Assembly (NCBI GenBank): GCA_905250075.1
Contig: CAJNOP010000045.1
Span: 916,017-980,016, forward strand
Reading direction: 5' to 3'
Length of the DNA: 64,000 bases
DNA from: Rotaria sp. Silwood1
Lineage: Eukaryota; Rotifera; Eurotatoria; Philodinida; Philodinidae
Below are positions 1-14,100 of this stretch, piece after piece (the stretch's first letter is position 1; every line of letters begins with the position of its first letter). The notes beneath the pieces are model-generated. The model was not told the DNA's origin and did no database searches. It saw only the letters and a program-made list of their open reading frames with translations. A program made the translations under genes and the position numbers.

Positions 1-821
1 AAAAAAATGTGTATATACCGAATCAGGTCAACAGCACGTCCCACCCAACAAATCTCATTGCATTCATTTTCCCGTAATTCGAGCAAACTCGTCTTCTCGT
101 CTTCACATATATATATATAAATATAATATGGAAGACAAGATGAAGAAAAGAAGATGCATGCAACGCGTTATCTAAAGGTTTTCAATCACATACATAGTCT
201 GCGCCTGGTTGACACATATTAGCATTGCTAATCGACGTACGCATTCAATGCTTGTCTTCACTCTTTTTTTTTCTCTACACACCGAGAAAAACTCTCGAAT
301 AAAAAAAAAGAAAAAGAAAAACGGCAACAATCTTCTCCTCTTTAGCTCGTTGTCTGTCGGTGCTTGCACACATCGGCACACACTCTCATTTCCGTAGTTC
401 AACGGGAATAGACGAACGATGATGCATCGGAAAACGAGAGTAGGCTAAGACGCACACACACACATACACACATACACACACATAGCACATCATCGGAGAA
501 AAAATGTCAAGAAAAATTTGCTAATTCCATAGGAATGGTATACGCATAAGAGAAGAGAAAACTTATTTGTAATCTCGTGAGCCAAAAAGATTGTAGGAAA
601 AAGAAATATTTTTGATAAGAAAATCAATATTTAATGTTTCTTTTTTTTTCCTTCATATTAATTCAATTAGATTTAATGTTCGGTTTTCAAAATTATATGG
701 ACAACAAAAAAGAAAAAAAAGAAAAAAAAAAAACAAAAATATTTATTTTTCAATAAGAAATATTCTTATCGAATTCATTATTTTCGTATTTGAAATACCA
801 AAAATATCATTTTGCTTTCAG

Positions 822-863
822 TAATAATAATAATAATAATAATAATGATAATAATAGTAATAA
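822..863. repeat. (AAT)n microsatellite
   Basis: About 14 imperfect AAT/TAA units with a few substitutions near the right end. Confidence 0.85.
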
Positions 864-990
864 CAAAAGATACAGTTGAGTTAGGCTTTTTTTTGTTCCT
901 ATGTTTCATATGAATATTCTTTACATACCTGCCAGTCAGTTACTATCATATGGTCTTGTATATCGATGTGCAGTCAGGGAAAACTTACTG

Positions 991-1011
991 ACAGACAGAC
1001 AGACAGACAGA
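991..1011. repeat. (ACAG)n microsatellite
   Basis: Five tetranucleotide units, read as ACAG or AGAC. Confidence 0.8.
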
Positions 1012-1120
1012 TAAATAGACACACCGTAAAAAAAAAGGAATTGTAGAATGTCAGCAACAACAAACGATGCTATACTACGAACGCATTTTGTTTGCTATCT
1101 ATATTCTTTCTCTCTTTACC

Positions 1121-1183
1121 GTTCTTCTTCGTCTTCTTCTTCTTCTTCTTCTTCGACGATGATGATGATGATTATGATGATGG
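1121..1183. repeat. compound (CTT)n-(GAT)n microsatellite
   Basis: A run of about ten CTT/TTC units passes directly into about eight GAT/GATT units. The open frame across it would encode polyPhe followed by polyAsp and is not considered a gene. Confidence 0.85.
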
Positions 1184-2737
1184 GTATACCGCGTTGCAAA
1201 CGAATGGCAGAACGATGATATTCTACCTTCGGCACACACGAAAGAAGCTGCTGATATGTGCATATGTATGTGTCTTGCCCTGTTCTGATGATGATGCTAC
1301 TGAAATGAAACGTGTGCTACGTAGGAGTAGTACATTACAATGAGACGTGTGTGTGTGTGAGAGAGCGAAAAGAGAAAAAATCTAAGAAGAAAAGCATAAA
1401 CATATACACATTACTCTAGCACCAATCATCGTACGTTTTCATTCTGTTCTGCTCACCTCTCATAGGTGCGCATGAAGCAGCACTAAGAAAAAGAAGAAAA
1501 AAAACAGAAAACGAGAAAAAGTAGAAATGGCCATGTTTTTCCTCCATATCTTTCTCTTTCTTTCTCTCTCTCTCTCTCTTTCTTTTACATGCACACCTCT
1601 TATCAGCTATAAGTCTTTTTTTTTCTCTTCTTACACACATACACACGTGCCTGATTATCGTCACCTCTTCTATGCATATTCTGATATGTGTTGTTTTTGA
1701 TGGGTAACCTCATTACGTGCATATACATTCTATAACTTATAGAAAAAAAGAAATAGAAGGAAAATCACACGTTTAATAAGATTTTTCTATAATGTATAAT
1801 TGTCGCACATTGCGCATATGTGCTGCAGCATATACAACTAGTACCGTGTCTAACATGAAAAGTATGTACTGCGGGGGTATGAAATAGAAGAGAGGCGGCA
1901 CAAAAAGCGTGTATATATTATATAGTATGGCTGCCTATTTATGCGTGTGCGACGTGGGTTTGACTCTTCTCTATTTTTTTCTCTTATTACAACTTGATGA
2001 GTACAAAATATGTTCTACCGGTAGAGTTTCTTGCTTCGTCCTCTTCTTTATATATTAATCTATTCGATAGTACCGTTTTCTCGCTCTCTCTCTCTCTCTC
2101 TGTCGTTTTCTTTTCAACACCTGGTGCCGCTTTGGAATAAGACGAAATATTATTATTATTATTATTCTTTCATTACATCACTCATACCTTTTTTCCCAAT
2201 TCTAGGGATGCAACAATCATCGTCTGTCCTATTTTCTTCTTAGCGATATTTATTTTTCTTGAAGAGAGAAGTCATCTAGTATTTCGTTTACTTTATAATT
2301 GAAAGATGATGAGATGGCAGATGCATATATACGTATGGGGGCATCCATCCCAAGATAGATAGAAGAAGAATAAGAAGAAAAAGAATATACCGGTGGTGCT
2401 GCCATTTGCAGAAAGAGAAGAGATAAACAAACGTACCTCTTCTTTCCTTTCGCATAGAAACGATAATGGAAGTGTGTGTACCTTCTTTACCCTCCAGGAG
2501 CATCGTGGTGGAACGCAAACATTATCAAGCAGTCAGGCATCGAAGAGAGAGAGAGTGAGAGAAGAAAATTTGTAGATAATCGACGGGAGTATACATATAT
2601 ATACACTTGTCATACAGGTGTTGACGGTCTCAAGCATTGAATTTTGTGGATGAGGGATAGGCGAAAGTTGAACAACGACGATATCTCCTGCAAGGTATAT
2701 ATATACAATCAAATCGATTCTGCCAAGTGAACGTTTG

Positions 2738-2764
2738 TATATATATATATATATATATATATAC
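2738..2764. repeat. (TA)n microsatellite
   Basis: About 13 uninterrupted TA units, fully self-complementary. Confidence 0.85.
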
Positions 2765-4930
2765 ATAAACTGATAACTAACATACCATACATATGACCTT
2801 CTTGTCTTTATATGAAAAAGAAAGAAAAAAAAAAAGTAAATCGATGGTATGCAAGAGAGAAAACCTTCCAGTACCTTGTGTTACATGATGTCATCATTGC
2901 AACCTGTTGTGCTACTATTTTGTGTCCTTTTTTTTGTCTTTGCTTCATGCTTGAGATAGGTGTGTGCAACAGCTTGTTAGAAATTTTTCATTCTTTTTCT
3001 TTTTCTTTTTATATTTCAATTGTTTAGTTCTTTTTTTTTTTTGATTTTTTTATTTGTTTCTGTTTTCTGTTCGAAAATTCCGGGTACGAAAAAGACGAAA
3101 GAATAGTTTGATTATTTTTATTGATGTTGTCTACGTGATCGGTTAAGATCAGAAAACTAACAAAAGCTATTACTAGAGTTATAATTGCAATTTGTATTAT
3201 CATAAGCAACACATCTTCAATGTGAATCCGCTTGTGCGATCTATTGTTAAGATAATATATCTATATGTATATAGTCAGACAGAACACCTCATTGTCGTTT
3301 TGATGACGAATAGAATAAGGAAGACAAGACGATTGGATTACAATTAACGATAATGGCGTTGAGAGCGTGACACACATGTATACAGAGGCCCTACTTGTAC
3401 TCGTTCACAACATAGCAAGCTTTCCTCTTGAATCTTTTGTGAACAATAGATGTGTTTATATTCGTTCTAGACGATCAATGATGCATGATTTTTCAGTAGT
3501 AGAAAAGAAAGCAATATAAGAGAAGATTCATTGTTACATCTTTATCTTTTTTTTTTCTCTTGCTTTCTTATTTTTTTTTTGAAGTCATAGAAAGAGAAAA
3601 AAATTAGATTTTTTTGTTTTCTTTCTAATAATCACCACAGGAGTTTTCTCTCATTTTTTTTTCCTATTCGGAAACGCTCCTCTCAATTAAACTATTGATT
3701 GTATTCGTCTACGTAGACATCATGGGTGAGTGTCTATCGTTGATAGAACAAGGGAGGAGAGAAAGGCGGAGTCTACAACTACTACTTGTTGTCGTATGGC
3801 GTACAATATCTAGTTAAACATACACACATATATAGTCACTCGATGCTAAACTAATTGGATAACGAACAAGAAGGGGGTACAACCCTTGTCCCACCTGTTG
3901 GCTAATTTATTGTTGTTGTTCTTATACTTTAAAATAAAAAATAAACTAGGTCACCGATATAAACCTATCAGTAATTCATTTCCGATTTAGCGGCACCCAT
4001 CTTTTGTCTATATATATATATATTTAAAGAAAACTGCTGCTTTCTATTATTCTATACCTTATTTTCTTGATGAAATTGCGCACACTTGAACTCTTCCTGT
4101 TTCCTAAACACGAAGACGCATCATTTACAGGATTAGAAGATCGAAGATATATTGTTCACGTGTCAATATAATTGACACATCCGGAAGAGAAAAACAGCAG
4201 TCACATATTCCTGTGAAAAAAGAACTAGATTTTAATAAACGAAAAAAAAACACAGCAAGAAGATGAAAATCATATTGATTGATCATTTCAAATATTTATA
4301 TCATTGTCAAATAGAAATCTCCTTCTGCTCATTGTTGACAAAGTGTATGTATATGTATATATGTGTGTGTGTGTGTCTGTGGTGAATCTCATGATCCCAA
4401 TTAGAATACAAGAGCAATTAAAATTAGAATCTCTAGACGCGTGTGCTCATCCCGTGATGGGATAATGGCCTGATTGAGGTGTCGTTCAATGTATATATCT
4501 ATCTACGTCTGTCCCTTGACAATTTTGTTCAACAGCAAACTCATTTATGTGTGTGTGTCTTTTTTTCTGATAAGAGTTGACTTATCAACACACACACATA
4601 CACACTCATTGCCTATCAAATTGTCACCGTTCATTCAATTCTATCTTGTTCAAAACTTAATTATTTACGAACGAACGACGAGAGAAGGAGGTGCAAGAAC
4701 ATGCAAACTTATCGAAGAAAATTGAAATTGAATGTAGAAGATACTAATTGTAACAATGTCCACATGTTCGCTTGAAAATTTGCAATTAACAATTTGTAAA
4801 TTCATTTTGTTTCCTCCTTTTCTTCCAAATTAAAAAAAATTACTATATCAGATATGTATATATTTTTCAATAGAGAAGTATTGAAATAAATACAAAAAAA
4901 AAAATAATATTTTAACAAAGACATTTTGTT

Positions 4931-6987
4931 TCACTGCCAATGAAAATCACCACCACCACCAGCAGCAGCACCTAATCCTATATTGTTATCAACATTAGGA
5001 CGTGCTTCATTTTCATCCGTACGATGAGATATTTCATCCAATAGCCAATGTCTATATAAAAAGAAAAACAAAACAATCAATCTATCTATCTAAATTATTG
5101 AGAAAATTATTTAAAAATTATACATACAAAAAATGTGGTGTTTTTAAAATATGAAAACCACCATGTTGTTGTGGAAATATATCTTCAAGAAAATAATATA
5201 TATGACCAACAATGATACCCATTAAATCAAAAATAACTGAATTTCCAAGTAAAAGTGAAAATGCAAATAATACCCAAGGTAAATATGGAGCTTGAAAATT
5301 GAACAAACCAAAAAAATTCATCCTAAATTATATTAAATAATGAGAAAAATGAATTGTTCTTTGTTTTTCTTTTGTTATTATACAAACCTAACATATGGAT
5401 TTCGACGACTCCAAATATAAACTAACATAATTGTTAATGATGAACCAAGAAAAATAATATTAACAAATAATCCCATTAATATCATTAATGTTCCACCAAA
5501 TAGAAACATAAAAAGAAAATCTGCAGAACGTCCACGAAATGAACCTTCTTCAAGGTGACGACAATAACGATATGTAAATAATAAATTAAAAAAGAAATTA
5601 AAACCAATTCCACCATAAAAACAAAAACAAGTTATTAATCTCCATAACTATCAGATCATAGAAAAAAAAAAGAACAAAACGAAAGAATTATTCATTGATA
5701 AATGATTAGTCTTGTGTTTTTTTTATATTACTTGAAATTTTTTGAAAACTAATTCTGGATTAAAATAAAGTTGATAAGCCGTAATAAAATCTAATTGCTA
5801 AACAAAACAATAATTAGAATGATAATAAAAGCAATGAATGTATTTTCTATCCGGCAGATGAAAATTTCATTTTCTATTAATCGTTTTATTTATTTATTTA
5901 TTTTATTCTTATTGTTAACTTTGATTTATTGTTAAATAAAAGACAAGCATGTCGATATATTCACTTTAATCTATTCAAGAGAGGCGGATTGATTACACAC
6001 CTGATATCATATTTATGCATGATTAGATCTCTTTTTTTTTTCTCTCATCTGCATAACGATGTTATTACTTTATATTTCCTGCTGCCGACTGAATGATGCC
6101 ACGCTTCAACACCCGTTCGAGATATGAAATACACGAGCAGTGCACATCCGCATCTGCTCATTCGTGTACCATCAATATCGCACGTTCAATAATGTTTGTT
6201 CAACGAATTTCCGTTTAGAAAATAAATGATCGAGCTTTTATTGTTAACTTTAATTATGAACATACATATAGACAAATTAACTTCAATATGATAGGTTTCA
6301 TTTGACAAAAAAAAAAAAAGAAAGAGTGTAGACTGAAAAGGATGAGTACAAATAAATAGGATGTGCTTCGGTACTTATTGACGATTGTTCAAGTGGCCTT
6401 TCTCTCTATTTACCTCTTCACATAAGTGACGATAGCTCAAGGCAACCTTACATCCTAAGCAACCAGCCATCTGCCATCTTAAAGTAAAAATGAATGAGAA
6501 AAAGATTGGCAAAAAGGAAAAAAAATTAGCTAAAGGGATTATTGAGAAAATATATATAAAGAGGAGAGAAAAGAATCACTTTAATAGAAAACATAACTTG
6601 AGATTGATCAGTAAATATAACGGTACTACGAAATAAATCGATGTAATGTGACAGTTGTTCTAATTGCAAAAATATCACACTTTCGAATCTTTTTATCATA
6701 TTCCGACACCTGACAAATTACGGCATCGATCAATTACTTCGTCTTTTTTCGCTTTTCTATCCTATTATACATGAACAATTGAGCTTTGTAATTGAGATAT
6801 ATCAGAAATTGACGAGCAGGTTGTGCGATTTAACAGGGCGGAATAATGATATGAGAATTTTATATTGAAAAAAGAAAGGAAAAAAAGGAAAATCTTGACT
6901 TACTACTGCAAGTGTGGTTAAAATACATGCGGTTGTATAAGCCCGTGTTATGGGCGGAATGGAAAAATATTCTTGTTGAAATGCCAT
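4931..6987 (-). CDS. DERL2: Derlin-2-like ER membrane protein (ERAD)
   Basis: Derlins are multi-pass rhomboid-pseudoprotease proteins of the ER membrane that help misfolded proteins return to the cytosol for p97/VCP-dependent degradation. Five exons join to a 241-residue protein, close to the 239 of human Derlin-2: 6904-6987, 5732-5797, 5388-5647, 5128-5322 and 4931-5051. The phases agree at every junction. The protein begins [19 protein letters not shown] and keeps family blocks such as [44 protein letters not shown] and [12 protein letters not shown]. Intron 1 is about 1.1 kb and the others are short. The C-terminal tail is Gly/Ala-rich and ends GGGGDFHWQ. The p97-binding SHP-type ending of vertebrate Derlins (xGxGxRLG) is not visible. 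Assignment to Derlin-2 rather than Derlin-3 rests on overall similarity. Confidence 0.93.
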
Positions 6988-8109
6988 GAAATAAATTTTG
7001 AATTTAATTTTTGATCAATACAATTTGTACAATAAGAATAATTATCTAAAATAGGAAATAATACAATGAGTTTCAGAAAATAAAATAAAATCCACGTTGC
7101 AGCTAAACACCATCTAGCATTGGTGCACCAATCAATCAGTATGAAACAAGTTCGGACAAAAGATGTCAGACGTTCGTGGTTAATATTACAAAATATACAA
7201 AAAACAATTGTGACTAATACTTTCGAAGCAAGTTTAGTTGTTTTCATATTTCAATAAATATTGACGAATATCTGTTTCACGAACAGAACTAAAGAAGAAA
7301 AAAATCAATAGATAATTGATTTTATCGACTATTTTCATTGAACAGAAAATTCTCATTGTTCAATTTAATTATTATTCAAATTATTTGTTTTTCTTTTTTG
7401 AATAAACTAATTTGAACAGATTTATTATGTTAAATGATGATAAGAAATGTGCGAGCTACAGACACTGAGTCCAAATGTGCATATATTATACGATGAATCA
7501 ATATAGGAATGAACAACAATAAAGAAACACATACGATTACACAAATTATTTTCAATAGAATGTTGACAATGATATTATAAATAAATATATATATTTCTCT
7601 AGTTAATGATAATGCAACGTTCTTAGTTTTGTTTTAGCTTAGTAATTTTTTTTTTGTTTTAATGCGTAATATAATGCCGTATATATGAACAAACAAGAAA
7701 AGAACGAAGGACAATATAGAATAAATCAAAATAGACTGATCGCATGCAAGAAGGTCTACAAAAAAAAAAAGAGAAAGAAAGATCACGGGTTACACAAAAA
7801 AAAGAAGAAGACAAAGAAGAATGGTTCTCCTAAACGTATATATGTATTTTTTGTTTACCTAAAAAAAGAAAAGCGAATTATAATTTAGAACATAGTATGT
7901 GTTTGACAATATCAAACGAAAGAAGAAAGGAATGCAACTATATATCGTCATCGTAAAGATTGAAAAATCGCTCGCGCAAGTACACACACAGACAAACCAG
8001 GAAAAAAAGGACATTTACATATGATGAAAAAAAAAAAAAAAAACGAAACACACACTCAAATGTTTATGAGTTTATTCTTTTATTTGTTTGTCAGAAAAAA
8101 ATATTTTCT
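6988..8109. other. intergenic, between Derlin-2 5' end and clathrin 3' end
   Basis: AT-rich sequence with A runs. It should hold the Derlin-2 promoter and 5' UTR (right of 6987, minus strand) and the clathrin 3' UTR (left of 8110). The hydrophobic frame at 6948-7247 (-) overlaps the Derlin start in another frame and has no family match I recognise. No other gene was seen. Confidence 0.5.
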
Positions 8110-11100
8110 CTAATATCCTGAATAACCTGGTGCACCACCATACGGTGGATACATTCCACCAACACCATAGCCTGGTTGTGGATAAACACCCATACCAGGC
8201 CCAGTTATCATTAATGGACCTTGAGCTAAAACAAAAAAAAAAGAAGTTAACAAATTAATTTAATTTCTTTTTCGTGACTTACCACTAAAATCAATTGGTT
8301 TTTGATCATTAGCTGTTTCATTTTCTGTACGAACTTGATCCGATTGTTCAAGTTTATCAACCTAATTTAAATAATAAAAATCAATTTTATAAGAAAGTTA
8401 TTAGCAAAGTAAAAATATAAAACACAATGCAGCTCTTGTTGCTAATTATAGAGAGATTATGATTTCTATTTTGAAACACATTTCAATATTATTAGAATTA
8501 GTTCTTCAGGAATGCAATAAGGAAATAGTTTATGTTTTACATTTGCCATAGGAAAAGTCGAAAGAAAAAATTATCGAAACAAAAAGGTATGGGTACGCAA
8601 GAAGAATACATCTACAACTATATCCTCACAATTGAAACAAGACAAAACAATTCAATTCAATGCCATATAAACAATATCATGATGACTTTTTAAATGTAAT
8701 GAAATATTTAGATGATTTATTATTTGTAATTGCTAAACAAAAAAGAAAAAAGGACACTATAATTTTCTTTGAATTTCTTGACATCGGTTTGATTGCTGTG
8801 AGAAATTTTAATATTTTTTCATACAATAAAAAAAACAAAAAGGTGTGTTGCTGCTAGTCGACATCGTCAAAAAGTATTTTTTTCGACTATTTTCTATTCC
8901 AATATTTTTCTTTTCGATCTTTATACTGTCAATCATAGATTACAACGAGACGTGATTAATATACAGTCTTTGATTATAAATCAAGAACGTCTGTCACAGT
9001 CTGTGACCTTCTCATAATTATGTCTGGAATAATTCATTACTAACGAGAAAATTTTCCCAGATGTTAAAACTGGCTTTCAATCAAGACAATGTTTATATGG
9101 ATGATTAATAGCAAAGTTTAGAATAGTTTAATTTTTCAACTAAAATCTGTTGTTTTTCTTATGTTACGCAAGAGTTTGGACTTCAAAATTTGCATGAATA
9201 TCGAGCAAATGATAATTTGATTAGTATCTTTTATTCTAAAATATTCAATATTTAGAATTCTTTCATGTGTACAAAATAAACTCTTTTTCTATGTGATTAC
9301 AACTTTTTTTTGAAAAAGCCAATAAAATTTCGATACTTCAAGAATGTGAAAGTTTGAAAAACTAAATCATTCTCACTTTTTTTTTTTCTAGTACTCATCA
9401 AATGAAGATCATCTCGATCGAAAAACGATTTGAGAGATTCTCTCATAACAAGTTGGACACGTCCATAGAAAAGGATAAAAACTCATATTTCTATTTCTAT
9501 ATGTAAATATTTCTTTTAAATCATATTTCACATAAAAAGTGAAAAATATAATTTTACTTTTGAAATATATTCTCGCATAACTTGTATCATATAAGGCATA
9601 GCAAAATCCATAATATCATGACGCCAAGCAAGTTCAAGTATAACATCAGGTCTTAAAAGATCATAACATTGAAATAAACATGCACCAAAACATTCAAATA
9701 ATTTTTCATCAAGAAACCATGATATTAAATCTTCAGCTGTTTCACATTGTCGTGATTCACATGCATAACTCATTGAATCCTTAAAAATAAGAAAGAAAAT
9801 GAAAATTTTACAAAAATTAAGATGTTAAAATTTGTTTTTTTTTTTACTTTATATAAACGATCTTTTTTACATAATTCAACAGCTTGTTTCCATCGATTAT
9901 TTCCTTTATAAAGATAAGCTGATATACGACGAAATTCAATTAAATCATGTTTTTCAAGACGTTGTGCTAATGTTATATTATCAAAATTATCATATGCATC
10001 AATTGAACTTCTTAAACCTTGATAATCTTCTTCTTCAATTAATAAATTATTTAAAGCTTCATTAATTGCTTTATTATTTATATTTTGTACTGAACGTAAA
10101 TATGGTTTAACTAATGGTAATTGTTTTACTTTAATAAAATAATTAACAGCACGTGTATGATCAAGACGTGATGATAATATTAAAAGTAAATCATTTAATA
10201 ACATTGGTTTATATTCCAAATAGAAATCAATTGATTTATAATATAATTCAAGATTAGCTACTTTACTAATTATATCTTTAAAATGATTTTCACGCCATGC
10301 TTCTGATGGATGTGCGATCACTGATAAAACAGCATTATCATATTCTTCATATTTATCATAGAGAAAAACAAGTTCAGACCATAGATGAGCTTGTTCACAT
10401 GCACGAAGTACCTTTAGAAAGAAAAAAAAAAAAAAAAAAATTTTGTTTTAAAAAAAAAAAAAAAAAAAAAAAATAATAATTTACTTTTGGTTTTCGTACA
10501 CGTGACCAAAATAATTCTAAATGTTCACGCATTTTTTGTGGTTTATATTTTGAATATAATATAGCTAATTCAGTAAACATGCCAATATGTGCACGTTCAT
10601 GACCAAGTGATGCTTCAAGTAATTGTATTAATTCTTCAAAATAACCACGATTTTGATAATAATTTATTAATTCTTCAAGTTCTTCAGCTTGTACAACTAT
10701 TTGTATACCACACATTTGAGCAAGACGAAATTCTTCTTTATCAATACAAGAGAAGCAAATCTAAATAATAAAAAGTAAAAAAATGAAATATTATTTTGAG
10801 AAGAATTTAATAAAAACAAAAAAAAACCGTCATACTTCTTTCCATGTTTTTGTTGAATTAGCTTTACGTGCACTATCAACAGCACCTTGATAATCACCCA
10901 AATAACATAATGTTACAGCTAATTTAGCATAATTGGATATATTGTTATAAAGAAGTTTAGCAGCTTCATACATTCCTTGATCGAAACATCGATCACCAAC
11001 CTAAACAAAAGAAAGTTTTTATTAAAACAAAAATGAACATAGTTAAGTTCTACTCATAGGTACAATATAAGAACAAGATATGCAGAACCATTTCGAAGTT

Positions 11101-14100
11101 TCTACTAATAAGATGAAATTTAAACTTTGTAAGTGTTCATTTCCTTGATTCACAGTAGAAAAAAAATCTCTGCTACATGTCTCATATTAAATGCAGTCAA
11201 ATGCAGTGATTTATCTATTGGGTGGGCGCCGCCCACCCGAAATTTCGACTCGCCCACTCGGGAAATGAAACCTAGATGAAACACTGGTCAAATGGGGGAT
11301 TTTTCGAAAGTTAGATGATTCGAACTATATGTAATTATGTTACAAATAATGAGTTTTATTTTATAAAATATTTCGTTCGATTTACAATTTCAGTGTATAA
11401 GTCTAATTGATTATTTTAAATATTTCAATGCTGTTTCCTATTTTTAAAAACCAAAATTTTACAATCTTATCAATGTACATTAGAATGAAATACTTATGTG
11501 GTATTAATTTAAAAATGATTGTGTGCTGCTTTCTTATTTTCGTCATCAAGGCTCTTAACTTAATTTACAAGGCAATATTCTCAATTAATCAATCGTTTTT
11601 GAATTCAGACTCTATCTATAAGGTAAAATTCAATGAGGTACGAAAACACTGCAAAATGATAAATCTCGTTACGCTTTCTTTTTAGAGTTATCGGTATTTT
11701 ACTAGAAATTTAGCCTTTGACTTGGGATATACTAACGAAACAAATGATAGTATATCGGCCGAAGTCTTTGCTTTGACATAAATCTATCTGTTAGCAAAAG
11801 ATCGTGAAACTTTCAGTTCAAAAGAATATTATCTTATTCCAAGGTATTACATTCAAAAAAAAATAGAAAACTCTAGCATCTATTGTAGAGTATTAATGAT
11901 TTTTGGATCTCGAAAAAGAAACATTCTTTTGAGCTGAAATATCATCATTCCTTTTCTTAGTATCTCTCAAGACAGAGGTGAAAACTCTAGTAAAATGCTT
12001 ATAAGTCTGTATAGGTTCAATGAAACTTATCGTTTTGAATTTTTCGCATCTTATTGGAGTCTGTTGTATGAACTAAGTCCAAATTGAAAAGTGGTTAGTC
12101 GGTTGAAACGTTTTCTTTGTAAGTTAAATTAAGTATCTTTTCGACAAAAATAAGCAAGTAGCACACCATGAATTGTAAACTGGGACACATTTAAGTTTGC
12201 CTTTTGTAGATCGTTTATTAGTCTAATTGCTTCCACTCAAGCTCTCTTTTCGAGTCTTTCATCAACGATTTGCTCATCATTCTTAATCTATGAGTCTTAT
12301 ATATATTCTGATATGACACAAAATTCGGATTTTAACCTAAGGCTTTACATTTTCTGCTCATTGATTGTTATAATCAATCGATAAAAAGAAGAAACATTTT
12401 GTTCAGACATTATCGCATCATTGGTTACAATCAATTCAATAGACCATAGAAATTTATTTATCAATTTTTAATTTAATTGATCATTAAGTGCATCAGAGCA
12501 GGGCCCCTATCTGTTTTTCATTCATGAAAGAATTTAAAATCAGCAAGTTGATTTATTCAACCGGAATTTTCTCATCATTTGCACTCATATATACATATAT
12601 ATATATGTTTTTTTGTTTATATTCTTACCGCTTGAATTTGTGCATGATTAGGTGTTGAAATAAATTCTTCAAGTTCAGCAAGACGATTTGTTTTCGCATA
12701 AGCAAATGCTAATTCTGTTTCAACAAATGTTTCTCTTGCTTTCTTACGAGCCATTTGTAAATATCGAACTAAATCTTCCCAACTTTCTATATAAACAAAA
12801 AAAAAAACAAACAATAATTTTTTTATCTTTTCAAAAAAAAAACAATATCAAATTTACGATGTTGTGATGCAACATTAACAACTTCAAGATATGATGTTGG
12901 ATCATCAGCTTTAATAAATGAATCAATAGCTTCTTTAACAAGACCTTGACGTATTTGTGCATTAGCTAATAAACTCCATACACCAGGCTCATTACAACGT
13001 TCAGCAAATTCATAAGCTCGATCCAAATTTTTAATATGATCAATAAGTACTTGAATAGCTGATGTATTAACTTCAAATTTTTTATAAATTGAAAATGCTT
13101 CTTCATATAATTGATTACTAATAGCTATATTAGCTATATCAGGTGCATCATAATTTTCTAAACGATTTATATAATCCATAACACGTGTACGATCAGCTTT
13201 AATTGCTGTTAATATAAGTAGATTTTGTAAATTACTATGAAAAGACACATAAAAAAAAAAAAAAACAATACAAAAAGTTAAAATAAAGAATATTATTTTC
13301 GTTCTTTTTCTTACCGATGTTCACTAAATACAGAATTATCAATAACAATTTTTTCTAATAATTCAATTAAATTATTTGGTAAATCAGCTGTCATAAATGC
13401 TTTAACTGTAATAGATATTTCTTCTGGATCTTGTGTTTCAGCTAAAGCTGTTTGAATAACTTGATCAATTAATGGTCGTCGATATTGATTATCTTCTTTT
13501 AAAACATGTTCCCATAATGCTGGATCTTTTCGACGTACTAAATATCGTGCTTCACTTTTAAATAATGAATTTTCATTACAAACCTAAACGAAGAAAAAAA
13601 AATAAAAAAATTTTTTTCAGCACAATTCTCGTAAGATTTAAATTTATGAAACACAATTGATCTACTATTACTAATCATAGTAGAATGAGACGTTATTTCC
13701 AACACTTTGTTTCAATTGTGTTTCACAAAAACTTTTCAATCTTGGTCAGACAGTACGAATACGAAAAATATTTAGATCATTTTAAAATTCATATTATTTT
13801 AAATTATCATCATTCCAAGATTTCCGTTTTTTTTTTTTTGTTATTGTATACTTACATTAATAAGTTCCATATCACAACCACCACGTTCATATGCAACACA
13901 TGCTAAATGTGGATCACGTTTTTCACAATATTTACCAACAACTCGACTATCATAATGAGAATTTTCACGAAGATATTTTTCTGGATTACTATTTGAATCA
14001 ATATATATTTTCGCTAATGCATTATGAACAGCAGGATCATTAGTACCATCATGAACACGTGTTTCAAGCCATGGTAAAAGTAATTTCATTCTAAATTTAT

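Larger units (their letters stand above)
1..4930. other. gene-free region rich in microsatellites
   Basis: No convincing coding exon was seen on either strand. The open frames here are short and made of homopolymers or simple repeats. The region holds runs of A or T, CA/TG and TA dinucleotide tracts, (AAT)n, (CTT)n next to (GAT)n, and GA/CT tracts. It lies beyond the 3' end of the minus-strand Derlin gene, so it may contain regulatory DNA or part of a gene that continues off the left edge. Nothing in the sequence decides this. Confidence 0.6.

Noticed and set aside
1092..1343. 83-residue frame with polyPhe and polyAsp
   Set aside because: It is the translation of the (CTT)n-(GAT)n microsatellite.
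6100..6180. GTTCGAGAT considered as a tRNA B box
   Set aside because: No matching A box, cloverleaf or anticodon stem could be drawn around it.
6948..7247. 99-residue hydrophobic minus-strand frame overlapping the Derlin-2 start
   Set aside because: It overlaps a well-supported exon in another frame, has no recognised family, and AT-rich DNA easily gives Phe/Ile/Leu-rich frames.
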